Counted from the first letter of the stretch, positions 35,677-51,555 are shown. The stretch: DNA of 64,000 bases from Pilaira anomala (GCA_025716855.1 JAIXMQ010000075.1:1-64000); one strand, 5' to 3'. The notes: generated from the sequence alone by a model not told the origin. Translations and numbers: made by a program.

Positions 35677-36448
35677 CAGTAAAGGAATAAAAGGGAAAAG
35701 TAATAATAGTAGGGTACGTATTACTTATGGATGTGTTGTATGTGATATAACTTGTCCTTCCAAAGAAACATTAAGAGAACACTTGATCCAAGGACATGAT
35801 ATCAAATTACCCGAAATAAATCGAAATGGCAAACCGGCGGAAAGAGAACAACAAACAAAGGTACAGGAAAGAAAACAAGATAAGGTGAAATCAGAAGGTG
35901 AAGGTGAAGAAGAAGAAGAAGAAGGTGAAGAAGAAGAGAACGAAGAAGTAAACAAGAAGAAGGCAATGAATTCCGATGATGGCCCTGATACTTATTGTGT
36001 GAAATGTGACAGACACTATGATACTCGATGTCATTTGCGTCTTCATTTGAAGCGGGTACATGATATGGATTTCTCCAAACACGCAACGAAACAACGTGGT
36101 GGTTTGAATTCAGCAGAAATAACAAAAGGCGCTTCCTCCATGGCTTTTGATGCGATCTCCTTTACAGACGATGATGATGATGATGAATTGAGTTCTGAAG
36201 ATGAAAGAGAAGAAACGAGTAGTAGATCAAATAGTCCAGATGAAAACCAGTTGGTGTCTGAAGAGGCTGCTGTGGATGCAAGAATTAAAAAATGTATTGA
36301 ATGTGGTGAAGGGTTTACGGATAACTTGTTATATCAACTTCATGTAGTTCAGGCTCATGATGTCAAAATAGAACCTCCTCCAAGGAAAAGAGTAAAGTTT
36401 AATTTACCTGTGGTTCAAAGCGCTGACTCTGACTCTGACTCTGGTTGA
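32096..36448 (+). CDS. Large multi-C2H2 zinc-finger protein, 23 fingers, 1426 aa
   Basis: Two exons, 32096-32462 and 32535-36448 (1427 codons). The first ~120 residues are Ser/Pro/Thr-rich and disordered. The rest carries about 23 C2H2 units of the form C-x2-C-x12-H-x3/4-H (e.g. CKECDYNFGSRPNYMRHQEEYH). Many fingers are introduced by an acidic D-P/H-P linker rather than the TGEKP linker. Codon runs for poly-Ser, poly-Ala, poly-Asn and poly-Thr separate groups. Fingers ~16-19 (34797-35450) are near-identical copies, CTACKRKYSSRHSLRQHL being the consensus. C-terminal acidic stretches (EGEEEEEEGEEEE, DDDDDDE) and a basic PPRKRVKF follow. Likely a DNA- or RNA-binding nuclear regulator; no orthologue recognised. 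Confidence 0.85.
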
Positions 36449-37237
36449 AAAATAAATAAATAAATAAAACAAAAATAAAACAAATGATTTAAAAACTCAT
36501 AAAATGACATGTATAATAATATATATAAAAAAAAACTAGCCTAAAAGCCTTAAATTTATCTGGTATTATATAATCAAGCCCAAGAATAATTTGAATATCC
36601 TTAAAAAGAATACTCTATACTAAAAAAAAAAAAAAAAAACGTATTATTTTTGAATTACTTGAACATGACAAGATTAACTTACCTATCTAATTTTTTGGTG
36701 TTCGTGGGGAAAACAATCAAAAATTTACATAGGTAGCAAATTTTGACTAAATCCTTTAAGGGACAAGTGTACAAGGAAAGAAGCTCATTACTTAAAATAA
36801 TCGCTTAAAGTTGGTATCATTCTGCGCAGAATCATACCTGAAGGGGAAATAATGCCTACTAAGAAAGTGATCTTTTTTTTCAAAATCAAAATACCAGATA
36901 TATTAATTATGGGTTTCAAAGTAGTATGATCACAGCTATCCGCTATTCTAATATATAATAAACATATTCTTTGGCTTAAATAAGAATTCAGGGAAGCCAC
37001 AAAATGTGACAACAAGATAATTGGGGTTGTGCTGTTTTTTTTTTTTGCACGCGAAATCTGATATTTAACTTTGTTTAATAACCGCTTCTATCCCTTTTGT
37101 AATAGGGCAACTTGACATGTGAAAAAAAAAAAAATATGAAAAAAGTACATATATAAAAACCAGAAAATAAATCCCTTCTCTCTCTCTTTTATCTCTTTTA
37201 TATTTTTTTCACTTTGTCCCTTTTTTTTTTTTTACAA
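36449..37237. other. Intergenic
   Basis: 3' UTR with TAAATAAATAAATAAA directly after the C2H2 stop, an 18-nt A run near 36621-36638, and a CT-rich leader (37176-37230) before the next start. A small minus frame at 36788-37015 is unsupported. Confidence 0.55.
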
Positions 37238-38111
37238 ATGAATTATACGAGTACAACGACATCTTCGATGAAATTATCCGAGCCTTATATTACAACAGCC
37301 ACGAACAACAATCATAATTCATCTACATGGCAACAATTAGTAGTAGGAGCCAGTTCAGCTGCGGGATCTACAGCTGCAGTTGTAAGCGAAGATTCAATGA
37401 AATGTCTTCGATACTGTTTGAGTTGGTTACAATATGCTATTCGAAATCTAAATCAACAAATGGCATTACTTCGTAACTTTTTAGTTTCTTTAGCTACTTC
37501 ACCTCCACAAAAGCAACAACAACCAATGATTCTAGCTTCAATTAAAAGAGATATGGTCAATACATTACGTAAAGTAGTTGATATCATTACTTGTTATGCC
37601 AGTACTGCATTACCTTATCAAGCTAAAGCCACAGTTCGAGGAACAATTCTGAACTTGCCTAATCGATGGGTAAGAAATGAATTAAAATGATTTATAAAAA
37701 CTTTAATAATGTTGATATATATATATATATATATAGGCTTCTTTATCCGATGAGACTACATCGATATCGTCAAATGATGTTTCACAAAGACAAACAAAAG
37801 GTCAAGAAGAGGTTGCACTAAGATTATTATCTTTTGGTCAAGAGTCTACAGAAATGTTGGGATCTATTCATAACGTGTTTGATGATACAATTCAAAGAGC
37901 TGAAAGTTGGTTAGAGCGACTTCGAATGATTAACCCAATGTCTTACAACAATACAAATGTTCAATTACCACCTACAAATATAAATAATAACAATCCTATC
38001 GCTGTAGATAATGAAGAGGATGATGACTTTTATAACGTACTGTTACCACCTATTCGTAATCTTCATATCTCAACACCGGCCTCATCTTCTTCTTCAGGTA
38101 ATGCCTCATAA
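37238..38111 (+). CDS. Short Opi1-like transcriptional regulator, 268 aa
   Basis: Exons 37238-37669 and 37737-38111, phase 0 (144+125 codons). The conserved part, residues ~50-145, matches the C-terminal half of the Opi1 domain (PF08618): SMKCLRYCLSWLQYAIRNLN, ASIKRDMVNTLRKVVDIITC and YASTALPYQAKATVRG followed by ILNLPNRW. Opi1 represses inositol/phospholipid genes in yeast, is held at the ER by phosphatidic acid and the VAP protein Scs2, and acts with Sin3. Here no leucine zipper, FFAT motif or clear phosphatidic-acid-binding basic patch is visible, and the protein is ~130 residues shorter than yeast Opi1. The C-terminus is Asn/Ser-rich with an acidic NEEDDDDFYN. The intron contains a TA microsatellite. 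Confidence 0.78.
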
Positions 38112-38121
38112 GACAGGTGAT

Positions 38122-38159
<38 letters not shown>

Positions 38160-40649
38160 TTAGAAACACAAGCTTCTCTCTCTCTTTTTTTAACCACCTG
38201 TACACACACAAAAATTACTTATTTTCAGCTTTCGCTTCTTTCTATCTTTTTCTTTAATTTCTCTCTTCCTGCTTCTTAAAAAAAAATATGTATACTTAAT
38301 TGTATCATACATATAATATTTATTTATAGCAAAAACTTTTTTTTTTTTTATAAAACAACTGCATAAAGTCACCCTTTTATATATATATGTATAATAAATT
38401 ACAATCTATTTTCTTTTTTTATGCTGTGTACTCACGTTGGATGACTAATTCAAGTATTACATTTTATGATTTTAAGAAAAAAAAAAATCGCGTAAAAGGG
38501 ACAAAATCTTAATAAAACAGTAAAAAGAGCAAAATTGCATAACACACACCTTTTTTTTTAAAAAGCTTTTAACCACAAAAGGAATATATATATAGGAACA
38601 TTAGTCGTGTACAATCGAGTTTTTCATGCTTTAAACACATGCAGTATAATATTATAACTTATTTTTGTTTATTTTTGGCTGTAATCTTTTGTTTCAGATT
38701 GATAAAAAAAAAAAATAACAAATAAAATAAAAAAACTTATTGCTAAATCAACTTTTTACATTTGTTTTAAAAGAACTATACAAAAAATATTCAGTTACTT
38801 AATATTTCTCGTAAAATACACACACATTCATTTATTTTAAAGGGAAAATAAAAACGTATTTAATAATTCAAATAATTAAAAAAAAAAAAAAAACGCGATT
38901 GATATATATTTGGCGCCATTTTCCACATGAAACATATTATTTTTAATTATAAAACATTAAAACATTAAAACTTTTTCTCTCTCTTAGATTGATATCCTTC
39001 TAAAAAGAGGAATAACGGTAAATTGTATCCCTTTTTTTTTTACCTTGGGATATTTTAATTGTTTACAAAACGATCAATTGATTTTTTTTTTTTTTTTCAC
39101 ATGTCAAAATTGCATAATTCATGTCATTCTTGATACTATTTTTGGAGAATTTACATATGTAAAAAGTTTAATTCACAGATTAGTATTACCTTGAGTCTCT
39201 TCAGGGTTTTTCTTTCTTTTTTTTTTTTTGCATGCAAATATCACACGTACACGTACACGTACACATAAGTATCGTTTAAAAGCATGAAAGTAAAAAGTTT
39301 CCCTTATTTTGTGATCAAGCTACACAACATTTTTTTTTTAATCCAAACTATTCACCCTTTTTTTTTTCTCATATAGGGATTAGAATTATGTGAAAAAAGC
39401 TTGATTTTTTTTTTTTAATTATTTAGAAATATAGCATCTTCATAAATTACTATCGCATGTATTATACTCGATGTGCGCGCAGTTATATACATATAGTGTG
39501 ATTATCACTACTTACTGAATCCTTCTTGCTTTTTTTTATCAATATACTTTGTGATCAATTAGTACAGTACTTTTTCTCTTTCTTTTACAGTAAGTATGTA
39601 TACATATTAATCTGATACGGCTTTTTTCTTATATATATAATATTATTATTAAATCAAATTGATAAGCAATCGGGACCATTAATATATAGACGCTATATTT
39701 AAGATCGAAAGATAAAAAAAAAAGGCTCTTTTAATGGGTTATGTAAGTGTAACCTGCATAAAAAAAAAAGCCTGCTAAAAAAATACATTATGCATCTTTT
39801 CAGGTATCATTTTGCTCTCTTTTGTTTGTTTATTTATTTGTTTGTTTATTTATTTGTTTGTTTTTTTTTAGCATACGGTGTAAATAGATTAAATAGCATG
39901 AGTCATACAGTATACATTTTGACATTTGCTTTTCAAAGATAAGTGTTATTTATATACATATATATATAATTAAAATATAAATATTTTATAATATATATAG
40001 CGACATTCCCCGCCTGTCATTAAGCAATACCTGATCCGCTCTTTCTTACATAATACAATTTCTGTGAGTACGAAAAAAAAAAAGAGGCTTATAAGCTATG
40101 AATGTATTAAGTGAACCTGTTTCCTTTGACTGTCAAGTGAGGCACACACACACACATATTATACACACTCTTCACACGTATTCATGTTACTAATCAGTTA
40201 AAGAAATGAGGGAAAAAAAAGTGAACCATCAATTAAAAATAACCTGGGACTTTTGTTCTGACACATGCAATTTTTTTTTTTTTTTTTTCATTGCCTCTCT
40301 TTGACATCTGCCCCCCACCAATAGTTTTTTCTCGGCCCGAGGTTACATGGATTATGCCAAATTTGTTAAACATGAGATGACTAATTTCTTATGGTTCATT
40401 TATGGAAACCCTTTTTCAAAAAAAGGCGAACTTGTGTTAAGAATAGACAACACGGGAGAGGAGTTTCTACAGATTAAAAAAAAAAAAAAAAAAAAAAAAT
40501 TGGGGCAAAAACAATAATTATCTTCAAATGGTATTTTAATTTTGATCTAAACGTAAAAAGAAAGAAAAAAAAATTTTTTTGACTGCAGTAGTAGTTGATG
40601 GGAAAAAAAAGAGAGAGAGACATGTTTTTATGAGTGATAACGAGACTAA

Positions 40650-40682
<33 letters not shown>

Positions 40683-40716
40683 AAAATAGATAGATAATAA
40701 TAAAAGGAGAGTTGGT
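38112..40716. other. Long convergent intergenic region
   Basis: 2.6 kb between two 3' ends. It holds a CT microsatellite (38127-38156), a TTTATTTGTTTG repeat (39821-39870), ACGTAC repeats (39244-39264), many A/T runs, a CA repeat (40142-40157) and GA repeats (40609-40682). A TTTGGCGCCATTTT sequence at ~38910 resembles an E2F/MBF site but sits far from any start. No gene seen. Confidence 0.6.
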
Positions 40717-43232
<2,516 letters not shown>

Positions 43233-43504
43233 GATTTAAAAAAAATAAAATTAACTAAAGAGAGTGAGAGATCTACTAAATTTTTATTTAGTTTAAAAAA
43301 AAAAAAAAAAAAAAAAAAAGAAAATAAGAAAAAAAAAAAAAAAAAAAGGCAGTCAACCATCTTATACGAGTCACGTTAAACTGCGGTTGCTTTCTCCCTC
43401 TTCTCTTCTTTCACTGCACAACATAGGAAGCAAGCTATCAAACTGTTTAGAGGGGGGTTTAGTTCTAGAAGAAATTGATTAAAGAAAGTTTCTTTTTTTT
43501 TTTT

Positions 43505-43730
43505 ACCATCCCCACCAAAATGAATCGGTTTTTTTACTTGGAACTTTTTCGTTAATGATTTTTACTGTGTTTGGTAATGGTTGGGAGATAACTAAAGTTT
43601 CGTCCGTATTGTTATTTCGATATTGTTGATATATATTATATATCCCTTTTTCACTATAATATGTAGCTCGTGGTGGCATCGTCGTGTATTTTTGGGGTAT
43701 ATCTTGTTGAGATTCAATGAATGATGCCAT
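43505..43730 (-). CDS. Small hypothetical protein, ~75 aa
   Basis: ATG at 43730, read to a TAA at about 43503-43505, giving MASFIESQQDI...TDSFWWGW. The composition is not low-complexity and the Tyr-rich centre (ATYYSEKGIYNIYQQYR) looks like real coding sequence. The last codons overlap GGTAAAAAAAA, which looks like a splice donor of this genome, so the true C-terminus may lie in another exon. I do not recognise the family. Confidence 0.5.
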
Positions 43731-44007
43731 TTTAAATATTTGTTTGTTGTTATTTACAGAAAAAAAAAAAAAAGTTATTAAAGAGGTGGAAAAGAGATGA
43801 ACTTTTTATTAGAAATTAGAGTTTTATTTCCTGGGATTTTACACTGTGATTGATATTTTTAGAAAAGTGTATATGGATGATCACGACTTCCTTTTTTTTT
43901 TTTATGTTTGATTTAATTTGAAGATCGTTTACTATGTAATACTTCATCACATATGCATGCAAATCAGTATATTCGATTGACTGATGATGTATTACATTTG
44001 AAAGGAG

Positions 44008-44009
<2 letters not shown>

Positions 44010-44066
<57 letters not shown>
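44010..44066. repeat. GA dinucleotide microsatellite
   Basis: About 28 GA repeats preceded by GGAGGAG, some 280 bp upstream of the small gene starting at 43730. Confidence 0.9.
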
Positions 44067-44067
<1 letters not shown>

Positions 44068-45624
44068 CAGGCATAAATAAAGGGATGATATAGTTTTCTG
44101 TTATTATCTTTTTTGGTCACAAACTATAAGTTAATAACGCCCGTTTAAAAAGGAGCTGGGCACATCACCTCTTTTTTTCCAAAAAGCGATAGAATCTTTC
44201 ATGCTAAACGTGATTGATTGATTTCAACCAAGCCAGCAGTTTGGTATATATTATCAATATAAATTGTTCATCCTAGATCTTCATCATTTTCTTCGAATAG
44301 AGCTCTCTTGTTTCCGTCGCTGATATGATAAAAATATATTTGTGTTGATACTTGGTGTGAGAATTGCCTTTCTTCATCGCTAAAGACAATTGTCTCCATA
44401 TAAAAAAAAGTGTGTACCTAGTTATCAGGAAGTGAGTGAAGAAAGTGTAGGATACGTATTATTAACAGGTATTAATAGTAAAATCAAATAATTTCTTCGT
44501 ATGTTTGATTAGTTGTCTCATAATCACTTCATTCGAAAAAATAAAAAGAAACTTCTCGGTTCATTCCAAAGATACACGCTATAAAATATATCTGTGGCTG
44601 AGATGTAAAAATAAAAAGACACTGCATTTTATTACACTAATAGTGCTTTTGATTTATGTTGGTAAACTTGTTTTATCTCTTCAACTTCCATCACGTCTGG
44701 AATGGACTAAGGAAAGTGCTTTATTATACCATCACTTCAAAATAGACTAGTAAATCACTTATGCTTTGAGTTACTTTTTTTGTTCGTTTCCTGGCGCATC
44801 CAATGTGGACATTGAACAAGTGTTATCAGGTCTTGCTGACTTTTCTTTTTTCACTCTGGTGGTGGCAGCAGAAGTTGTTTCACCCCATCTGAGAGAAGCG
44901 TGTTTGTATCTTCACCAGAAAGAAGCTCAAAAATTTTGCCCTCCTATACTTTGATCAAGAGCATCGGCTTCAGAATACAAATTATCTTTATATTGCGACC
45001 TAAGATGTAAGAGGGGCTTTCTTTATATACACACGGATGACGTGAACAAAAATGAAGAAAAGTCTTTTTTCTATCTTATCTTGAGAAAACTTAAATATCA
45101 CCCATTTAATTTCTTTATATGGGTTTTCTGCCATCCACTTTTTTCAGGTAAGTGGCACTCGAAGTGCTTAAATAAAGTGGGTGCTAGAAAATCCAAATAA
45201 GGAAATTAAGTGCAGGTGGTATTTAATGGCTCTCTTTCATGATGTCCAAGGAAGTTGAGACCTTATGAGGAGTGTGTAACAATTCATCTGTCAAATGAAC
45301 TAACAGCCCTAAAAATGGATGTCGGCTTAAGCGTGTTACCTATACTTTTCCGTTATTGTAAAAAAAAAAAAAAGTGAAGCGTACGCAGAACATGCAAGAG
45401 TCTCTTGGTGTGATCCGGAGTGAAACAGCTTATAGTGTAAATTTGAGTGGAATTGATCACACACGTCCGTAGCAGAAAATCTAAAGAAATTTATCAGTTC
45501 GATAAAAAAAAAAGTATGAAAAACTTACCAGCTGTTATAGCAACGTTTTCTACTATTATTACGCTAACGCAAGACGTTTTCTATCAGGAAGCTCGTCTTC
45601 AGTAAAAAGTAATCATTAGTTTTT

Positions 45625-45760
45625 GAAACCTATTGGAATTTATTAGACGATGGATTATTTCTTTATGATATAGATAACTGGAGCTTTAATTACATCTTAC
45701 CACTGACGATATATATATTACACGTATTTTGATACAACATCTTGTCTGAATAACAAAGTG
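45625..45760. repeat. Divergent dispersed repeat, copy A
   Basis: Shares ordered blocks with 53490-53640: AATCATT, TATTAGAC, TATTTCTT, TCTTACCACTGA, TATTA.(C/G)CAC and TTTTGATACAA. Moderate identity with small indels, same orientation. Likely an old duplicated element. Confidence 0.45.
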
Positions 45761-47279
45761 TGTAATCAAACTAAATATTGAAAAAGTAGTGGTAAAGAAG
45801 ATTCATGTTTTGATATTGAAAAAAGGGGGAAAAAAGTAAACTAGTTCAATTATTACGACATCTTATTCGTTATTCTGAATGGAAATAAAAACAAAACAAA
45901 CCCATTAATTAACACATGCAGTTATTTGGACTGATTTTTCCTAAGCGTTATACAAATTATTTTTGGAATGAATTATTATTGAAGGCTCAAACGATTAATC
46001 GTACAGAAGGAACCGCCTTATTATTGTTTTTTTTTTATTCTCTACCTTTCGTTTCTCAAGTTACATCCCACCGCGGAATATGACTCATTGCTTTATCTTA
46101 TTATTTATTCTCTATGTATTTAATAAAATTTTACATACATAACAGTTTAAAATTAATCGAACAAACCACAAGAGACCATAAGAAGATGAGGGCTATTTCC
46201 GTTCTAGAAAAAAAGAGTACTACATAGCACTTATCTTATTTCAATAAAAAGTATAGCATCTACGCCTTAGTCGAATTAATCCTTAGGAACGGTATGTATT
46301 TGAAATTAGTAAAACTAATTTTTATAGCAAAAAGAGTAGTTACAATACACTATCTTTTTATTTTTAAGGCAAAAAAAAAAAAAAAAAAAAATCACATAAT
46401 AGAATAACAAGCAAGGCTATGTGACAAGTCTTCATTTTCTTCGTTTCTTCAATCAGTGCTCCCTAAAGACCAAGGAGATGTTACTCGTGGGAGAAAAATG
46501 CTTACATACTATTAAGAATATTTAAAGTTTTTTTTTTTACCCAAATAGATATTGAATTGAGCTATCAAAAATGAAGCATCTCACACTAATGTTTCTTTAA
46601 CGACCACTTATCGACCGAGTCTTACAAGAAAAAAAAAAGGCAGCTGCATGATAATTTCTTTTCATGCTGCAGTAAGGCGTTTTACTTCAGGCCATGGGAT
46701 TCGTATCAAATAAACAATTTATCTCATTGGATTGTATTTGATACGTCATTCCTTCATGGGCGTTGTAAATAAAAATACAACAACAAACTCTCCTTTTTTT
46801 TTTCTTCTTTGTCAAGTCTTTGACCGCTGACACTTATTAAAAACTTTTTCTACTTGGTGCATTCGGTGGTTACATTAGTCTACGTCTATACAAGATGGTC
46901 TTTAACGTAGGGTAGAATGTTTATTCATCCTCTCTTTTCTTCTCGACGTTTTGATGATTTCAATAGCGCATCTTTACCAACTTTGTTCACAACTGGCACA
47001 CCATTATAAGGATACATGTATTTTTTTTCTGTAGAGGCATCATAGTTTTGTTTACTCTAGCTCTTATGGTTGGTTTTAGTAGGTAAAAAAAAAAGACGCG
47101 TTTCTACTTTTTTATTTGATATTAATGACAATTTATTTAGTAGGCAATCCTTATGATGTCCAAGGTAGGTATAATAATGGGACTTAGAAATTAAGACAAG
47201 CAAGTTAGCCTTTGTCGCATCCATTGGCGCGGGAGAGAGACAGGTTTCAACAGTACCGATGTTACTTTCTTTATTTCTT

Positions 47280-47665
47280 GAACAAAGTTGAGAGTTGAAA
47301 AGATTTATCTACTTGGCTGGTCTTTTCTCTCATGCCAGGAGAGTTTGGGTCATATAAGCCTAACTGATGACTACGTTATTGGCACCTATACATCTTGCGG
47401 GCTATGTTTCTACTGGAATCTCGCTGCATTCGACCGGCAGAGGTGCGGCTCTCTGACTATCGTCAACGGTACTTTCCACATCATCTTCAACCCCCTTTCT
47501 GTAATGGAAAGGCATAAAGTAGATGTGTACCGGAGTGCAAGTTGGGTATAGAGAATTTCGTGTGCCGACATTCGTGCCCGCCTCGTGCTCTATATTCCAG
47601 AGTCCCTAACTGAATGGTTCTTGTTGCTTGTTAATGTGGCCGTGGCACTTGAGCTTGAAAGTAAG
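47280..47665 (-). pseudogene. Decayed coding island (unidentified)
   Basis: This ~380-bp patch has clearly higher GC than its surroundings. On the minus strand one frame is open for long stretches (containing YPTCTPVHIYFMPFHYRKG and VEDDVESTVDDSQRAAPLP) and is broken only by isolated stops. On the plus strand an 87-codon frame (47288-47551) exists but looks less protein-like. It may be a fragment of a transposon or transferred gene. Not identified. Confidence 0.3.
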
Positions 47666-47807
47666 GAATGTTGCCAGTAGGTAGTTCTTTTGTGATATCT
47701 TTGCTTGCTTCTTCACAGGGTTTTCATTGGTTGATCAAACTTACTACACACATATTTTTGGGACCAGAAGTATTCTCGCCTTCTCGTGGCTGTTGTCCTG
47801 TTAGTAA

Positions 47808-47840
<33 letters not shown>

Positions 47841-48605
47841 AAAGAAAAAGAAAAAGGGTCCAGTACCTATTTTTTTTTTTTTTTTTTTTTTTCTGTGAAC
47901 CAAGAAGAATACATTTATATTTTATTTAATAAAGATTTCTTTAATTTATCATCAAAACATATAAGCAATTTTTTCATCACAACTAAATTTCTGTTACATT
48001 ATACATACATAATACATTTGTTTAAACTTTTGGAAACAAAGGAGTAGAGACGAATTACTTTTGGTTATTCATTGTTATTGTATATTTGATCAAGGTTGGG
48101 TCTATTCTGTATGATTAGGATTATTGATTTTGCATAATCTTTCCATTAAAAAACGTTACTGCCTTGATCGTTTTTTGTTTTGTGGGAGATAAAAGTTCAA
48201 GAGCACGAGAAGTTAGGTACGATGATAGGTGATTATATATAAACAAATAAAAAAGGATCATCTTTGGAGGACAAAGTCTTCGTATAACATTGATACCTAC
48301 TAAAAAGTCTGTAATAGAACTGACAGACACTTGGTTTAACTTTTTTTTTTTCGAAAATATGAATGCTGTAACAGACAAACGTATGTACTAGATAACATTC
48401 AATGACAAATGAGATGTTTTTGTCAACATGACCTAAATATTTCTTTTCCTTTCTAAGGATGTGTATGCACTTTCCCGCTTTTTTAGGATATAGTAGCTGC
48501 AATATAAAGATTTACAAACGAGAATTATTCTTGACTGTGTTTATTAGTTAAACTTGAATTCAACTAGAAACTGTTTCCATTCATAAGAAATCATCGGACT
48601 GACAC

Positions 48606-48609
<4 letters not shown>

Positions 48610-48653
<44 letters not shown>

Positions 48654-48677
48654 ATAATAATAATAATAATAATAATA
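48610..48677. repeat. Poly-A followed by ATA trinucleotide repeat
   Basis: About 41 A residues run directly into (ATA)n for roughly 27 nt. A tail of this form is known from some non-LTR retroposons, but no reverse transcriptase remnant was recognised upstream. Confidence 0.8.
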
Positions 48678-51079
48678 AGTTACACGTTTTTTCAATAGGT
48701 CAAAAAGAAGTACATTATATATTAAGATAAATAACTTCAAATTCACAGATAAATACAATGTATTTCTAGTACATACTAAAATCATTTTCCGTAATCAAAT
48801 TTCCTTCTCTCTCTTTTTAACCATTTCTTAAAAACTAATAATATATTATTCCACTGTAACTAGAACTGAATGTGGGATGAAAGATATTTGAAAGAATTAT
48901 ATATACTCTGAGTGAATCAGGGTTTTTATATAGATTGCTCAGCAAAAACGAGCCGGAAGGGGCTCCATTAGAGCGGAAACGAACATTCATTGATCGCGAT
49001 GGATTTCTATTCAGCTACGTAGTTATGTGAAAGAATTACTGTTTTGTTTAAGGGAGAAGACAACTATACGTATAAATACTAACATACCATATTGCTTTTT
49101 TATTTATTTATTTGTCAAACCCATATTCCAGTGTTGTATTTATATACCACTTCAAAAAGTTTTGACGTATGTAGATACAATTATCAAATAGGCCAACAAG
49201 GTTCTATTACTTGAATCATTGTTACATTAGATTCTTCACTCTAAACCTTGAGTAATGAATCAATTCATAGGCCAGCTAGATTCGAACGAAATAAGTGAAT
49301 TATTACTGATGTGCTTATGTATTATAAAGTGCAATAAAATTCACAGTGTTCATACCGATATAAAAAGGATTTAACAGCGTTGCTAAAATTCATACCATGT
49401 GCTTTTGTAAAATAGGTTTTTCATACTTATTAGCTTTTCATTTTGAAGACATAAAAAGAAGAATTGTACGATATGTTTTATGATATTTAGCAAGTATATT
49501 ATGAGTTCGTCAATTTTATTTCTAACGGGCATGGATAAAATGAACTTTCAAGTGTTTGAATGAATTGAAGCTAGCATATTTGTACTTTCTAACAATCAAA
49601 CATAGTTTTGTAATGATCAGAACTAATTTTAGCTTTGTTATTATCAACAAATGCTGAAAGTAAATATTTCGACTGATAAAAGTAAAGTTTTTTTTTTTTT
49701 TTTTTTCAAAACTCACTGAAAGTTGATTTTTTCTTGCAGACTATAAAATATTTATTACAAACTCTAGTCTGACTTACCTAAACACCTTTCATTTGGTGCA
49801 GCACTGTGTTTGTTATCATACCAGGAATAATATAAACATACATTGTATTGTCTTCTACGACGCTTTGTTTTCGCTTCAAGTGGTGAGGATGGTATAATCT
49901 TCATGAGATAGACTAATGTATTTCCGTTACGGTTAAAAACGGGCGATTAAGGCTTATCTTACTAAAAGTTCTATTTACTGAACACCAAATCCAGACGTAA
50001 TCAAACATTTTCACCTAAAGGAAAAAAAAAGTGTAGCAAGTCTAACATATTATTGCATTTGTTATTTTAATCAGAGTGAAAAAAGGAAGATGACAACTTC
50101 CCACTCCCAGCTGGGGACAACTACAAGAGTCATCAAGCAGCCAGCGAATTTCTCCGGCGAAGGGCAGGGTTCTTGTGTATAAACTCAATGTGTTTTTTTT
50201 TCACTTGCTGTTTACCTTTATAGATTCATTGAAAGTTGCAAGATGGGAGAAGAGATTAAAAAGAATTTTTTTAAAAATAATGATCGGAATTAACTGAACA
50301 GTATCTATTGGACAGTTGCCAGCTACAGTCAAAGTAATTTGCTTCCTTTTGTATTTAGGAGAAGCTTATTAATACTAAAAAAAACTTGGTTTGTTGGTAC
50401 TGTACAGTGCTACTTGATATATTTAACTACTCAATAAAAAAGTGTTTATCATAGTTCTCAATAAAGCGATTTGATACTTCTGGTCGCGTAAAACATGCAT
50501 AAAATATACCTTTATCATCATTACCCTCTTTGCTTTAAGCCCTTGCCCTACCTTTGTCAAATTGAATAACTCACTAAAGAGAATAATTTTAACACTATGC
50601 AAAACTTGTTTATATGTCACTTTCGAAATGGTACACATAGTCAAACTCACGAACATGCATAACTATTTTGATTCTTGCAGAGTTTAGATGAACGTAGAGT
50701 CTTATTTTTATCAGTAAGCTCAAGGATAATAAAAGAAAAATATCTTAGGTGTAGCAGTAGTAGAGTCTTCTTCGATTTAGGTTACACGGGTACAGACAAA
50801 GAAGTGGTGTTTGTATTTTAGTTACACCAAGAAGATACCGTGAAAATGGACCTTCTATTCGCTAACGATCCACTTTTCTACAAATTTTGTACTTTTGTGC
50901 CATTGAATTTGTACTAAATAAAATTGCTCAAAACGCTGGAAACATTTTTATTGAGAAATTCAGACATAAAAAAACCCGAAAAAATAAGGTTCATGAAACC
51001 CACAACTTGTCCATAGTAAAATTTTGGAGGCGTATATAAGGGCGTAAAAATCATGTATATGGTAAGCATGGCTTGAGAG

Positions 51080-51240
51080 ATCTTCCGCCCTTAACTTGTG
51101 CCGCCCAGCCTGGTTTCGGGTAGAGTTCGCTCAGATATGCCCGGGTAGCGACCCAATGCATAAAGTTGTGTACAGGCTTTGTGTAGTTGGGACCCTAAAC
51201 GAAGACCCTAGGAGGTTATTGGGCATGACCTCCGAAGGTT
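51080..51240 (-). pseudogene. GC-elevated coding-like fragment (unidentified)
   Basis: The minus strand reads NFMHWVATRAYLSELYPKPG and WAAQVKGGRSLKPCLPY without interruption before stops on either side. Base composition differs from flanking AT-rich DNA. Perhaps a transposon remnant; family not recognised. Confidence 0.25.
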
Positions 51241-51555
51241 TAGTTTTTGTTTTTTTTTCTTACACTTGGGATAATCATTGTTTTCTCATTAAAATTTTAA
51301 TTCTTTATTCTTCACAATTTACGATGTGTTTGATATGCAATTGAATATAAAATTGTCAACTCAAAACTTGCAATAGTTTTTATCTACGTTTTCTGTCAAT
51401 TTCAAATACTAAGTAACCGTTTTACTAAGAACCAACATATTGCCCTTAGTTAAAGCCTAACTTTTTTTTTTGTACCTTTTAAAAAGTGATTCTTTAATTG
51501 ACATTATTCCGTTAATTTTTTTTTTCTTTAACTTTTTTTTACTACAACATTTACA

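Noticed and set aside
35725..36125. Antisense frames within the C2H2 gene
   Set aside because: Ser/Leu-rich shadows of Glu/Lys-rich coding sequence.
38905..38920. E2F/MBF-like TTTGGCGCC site
   Set aside because: It lies between two 3' ends, far from any start codon; probably chance.
48610..48677. LINE-type 3' tail
   Set aside because: Poly-A plus ATA repeats alone are not enough; no reverse transcriptase, endonuclease or target duplication was seen.
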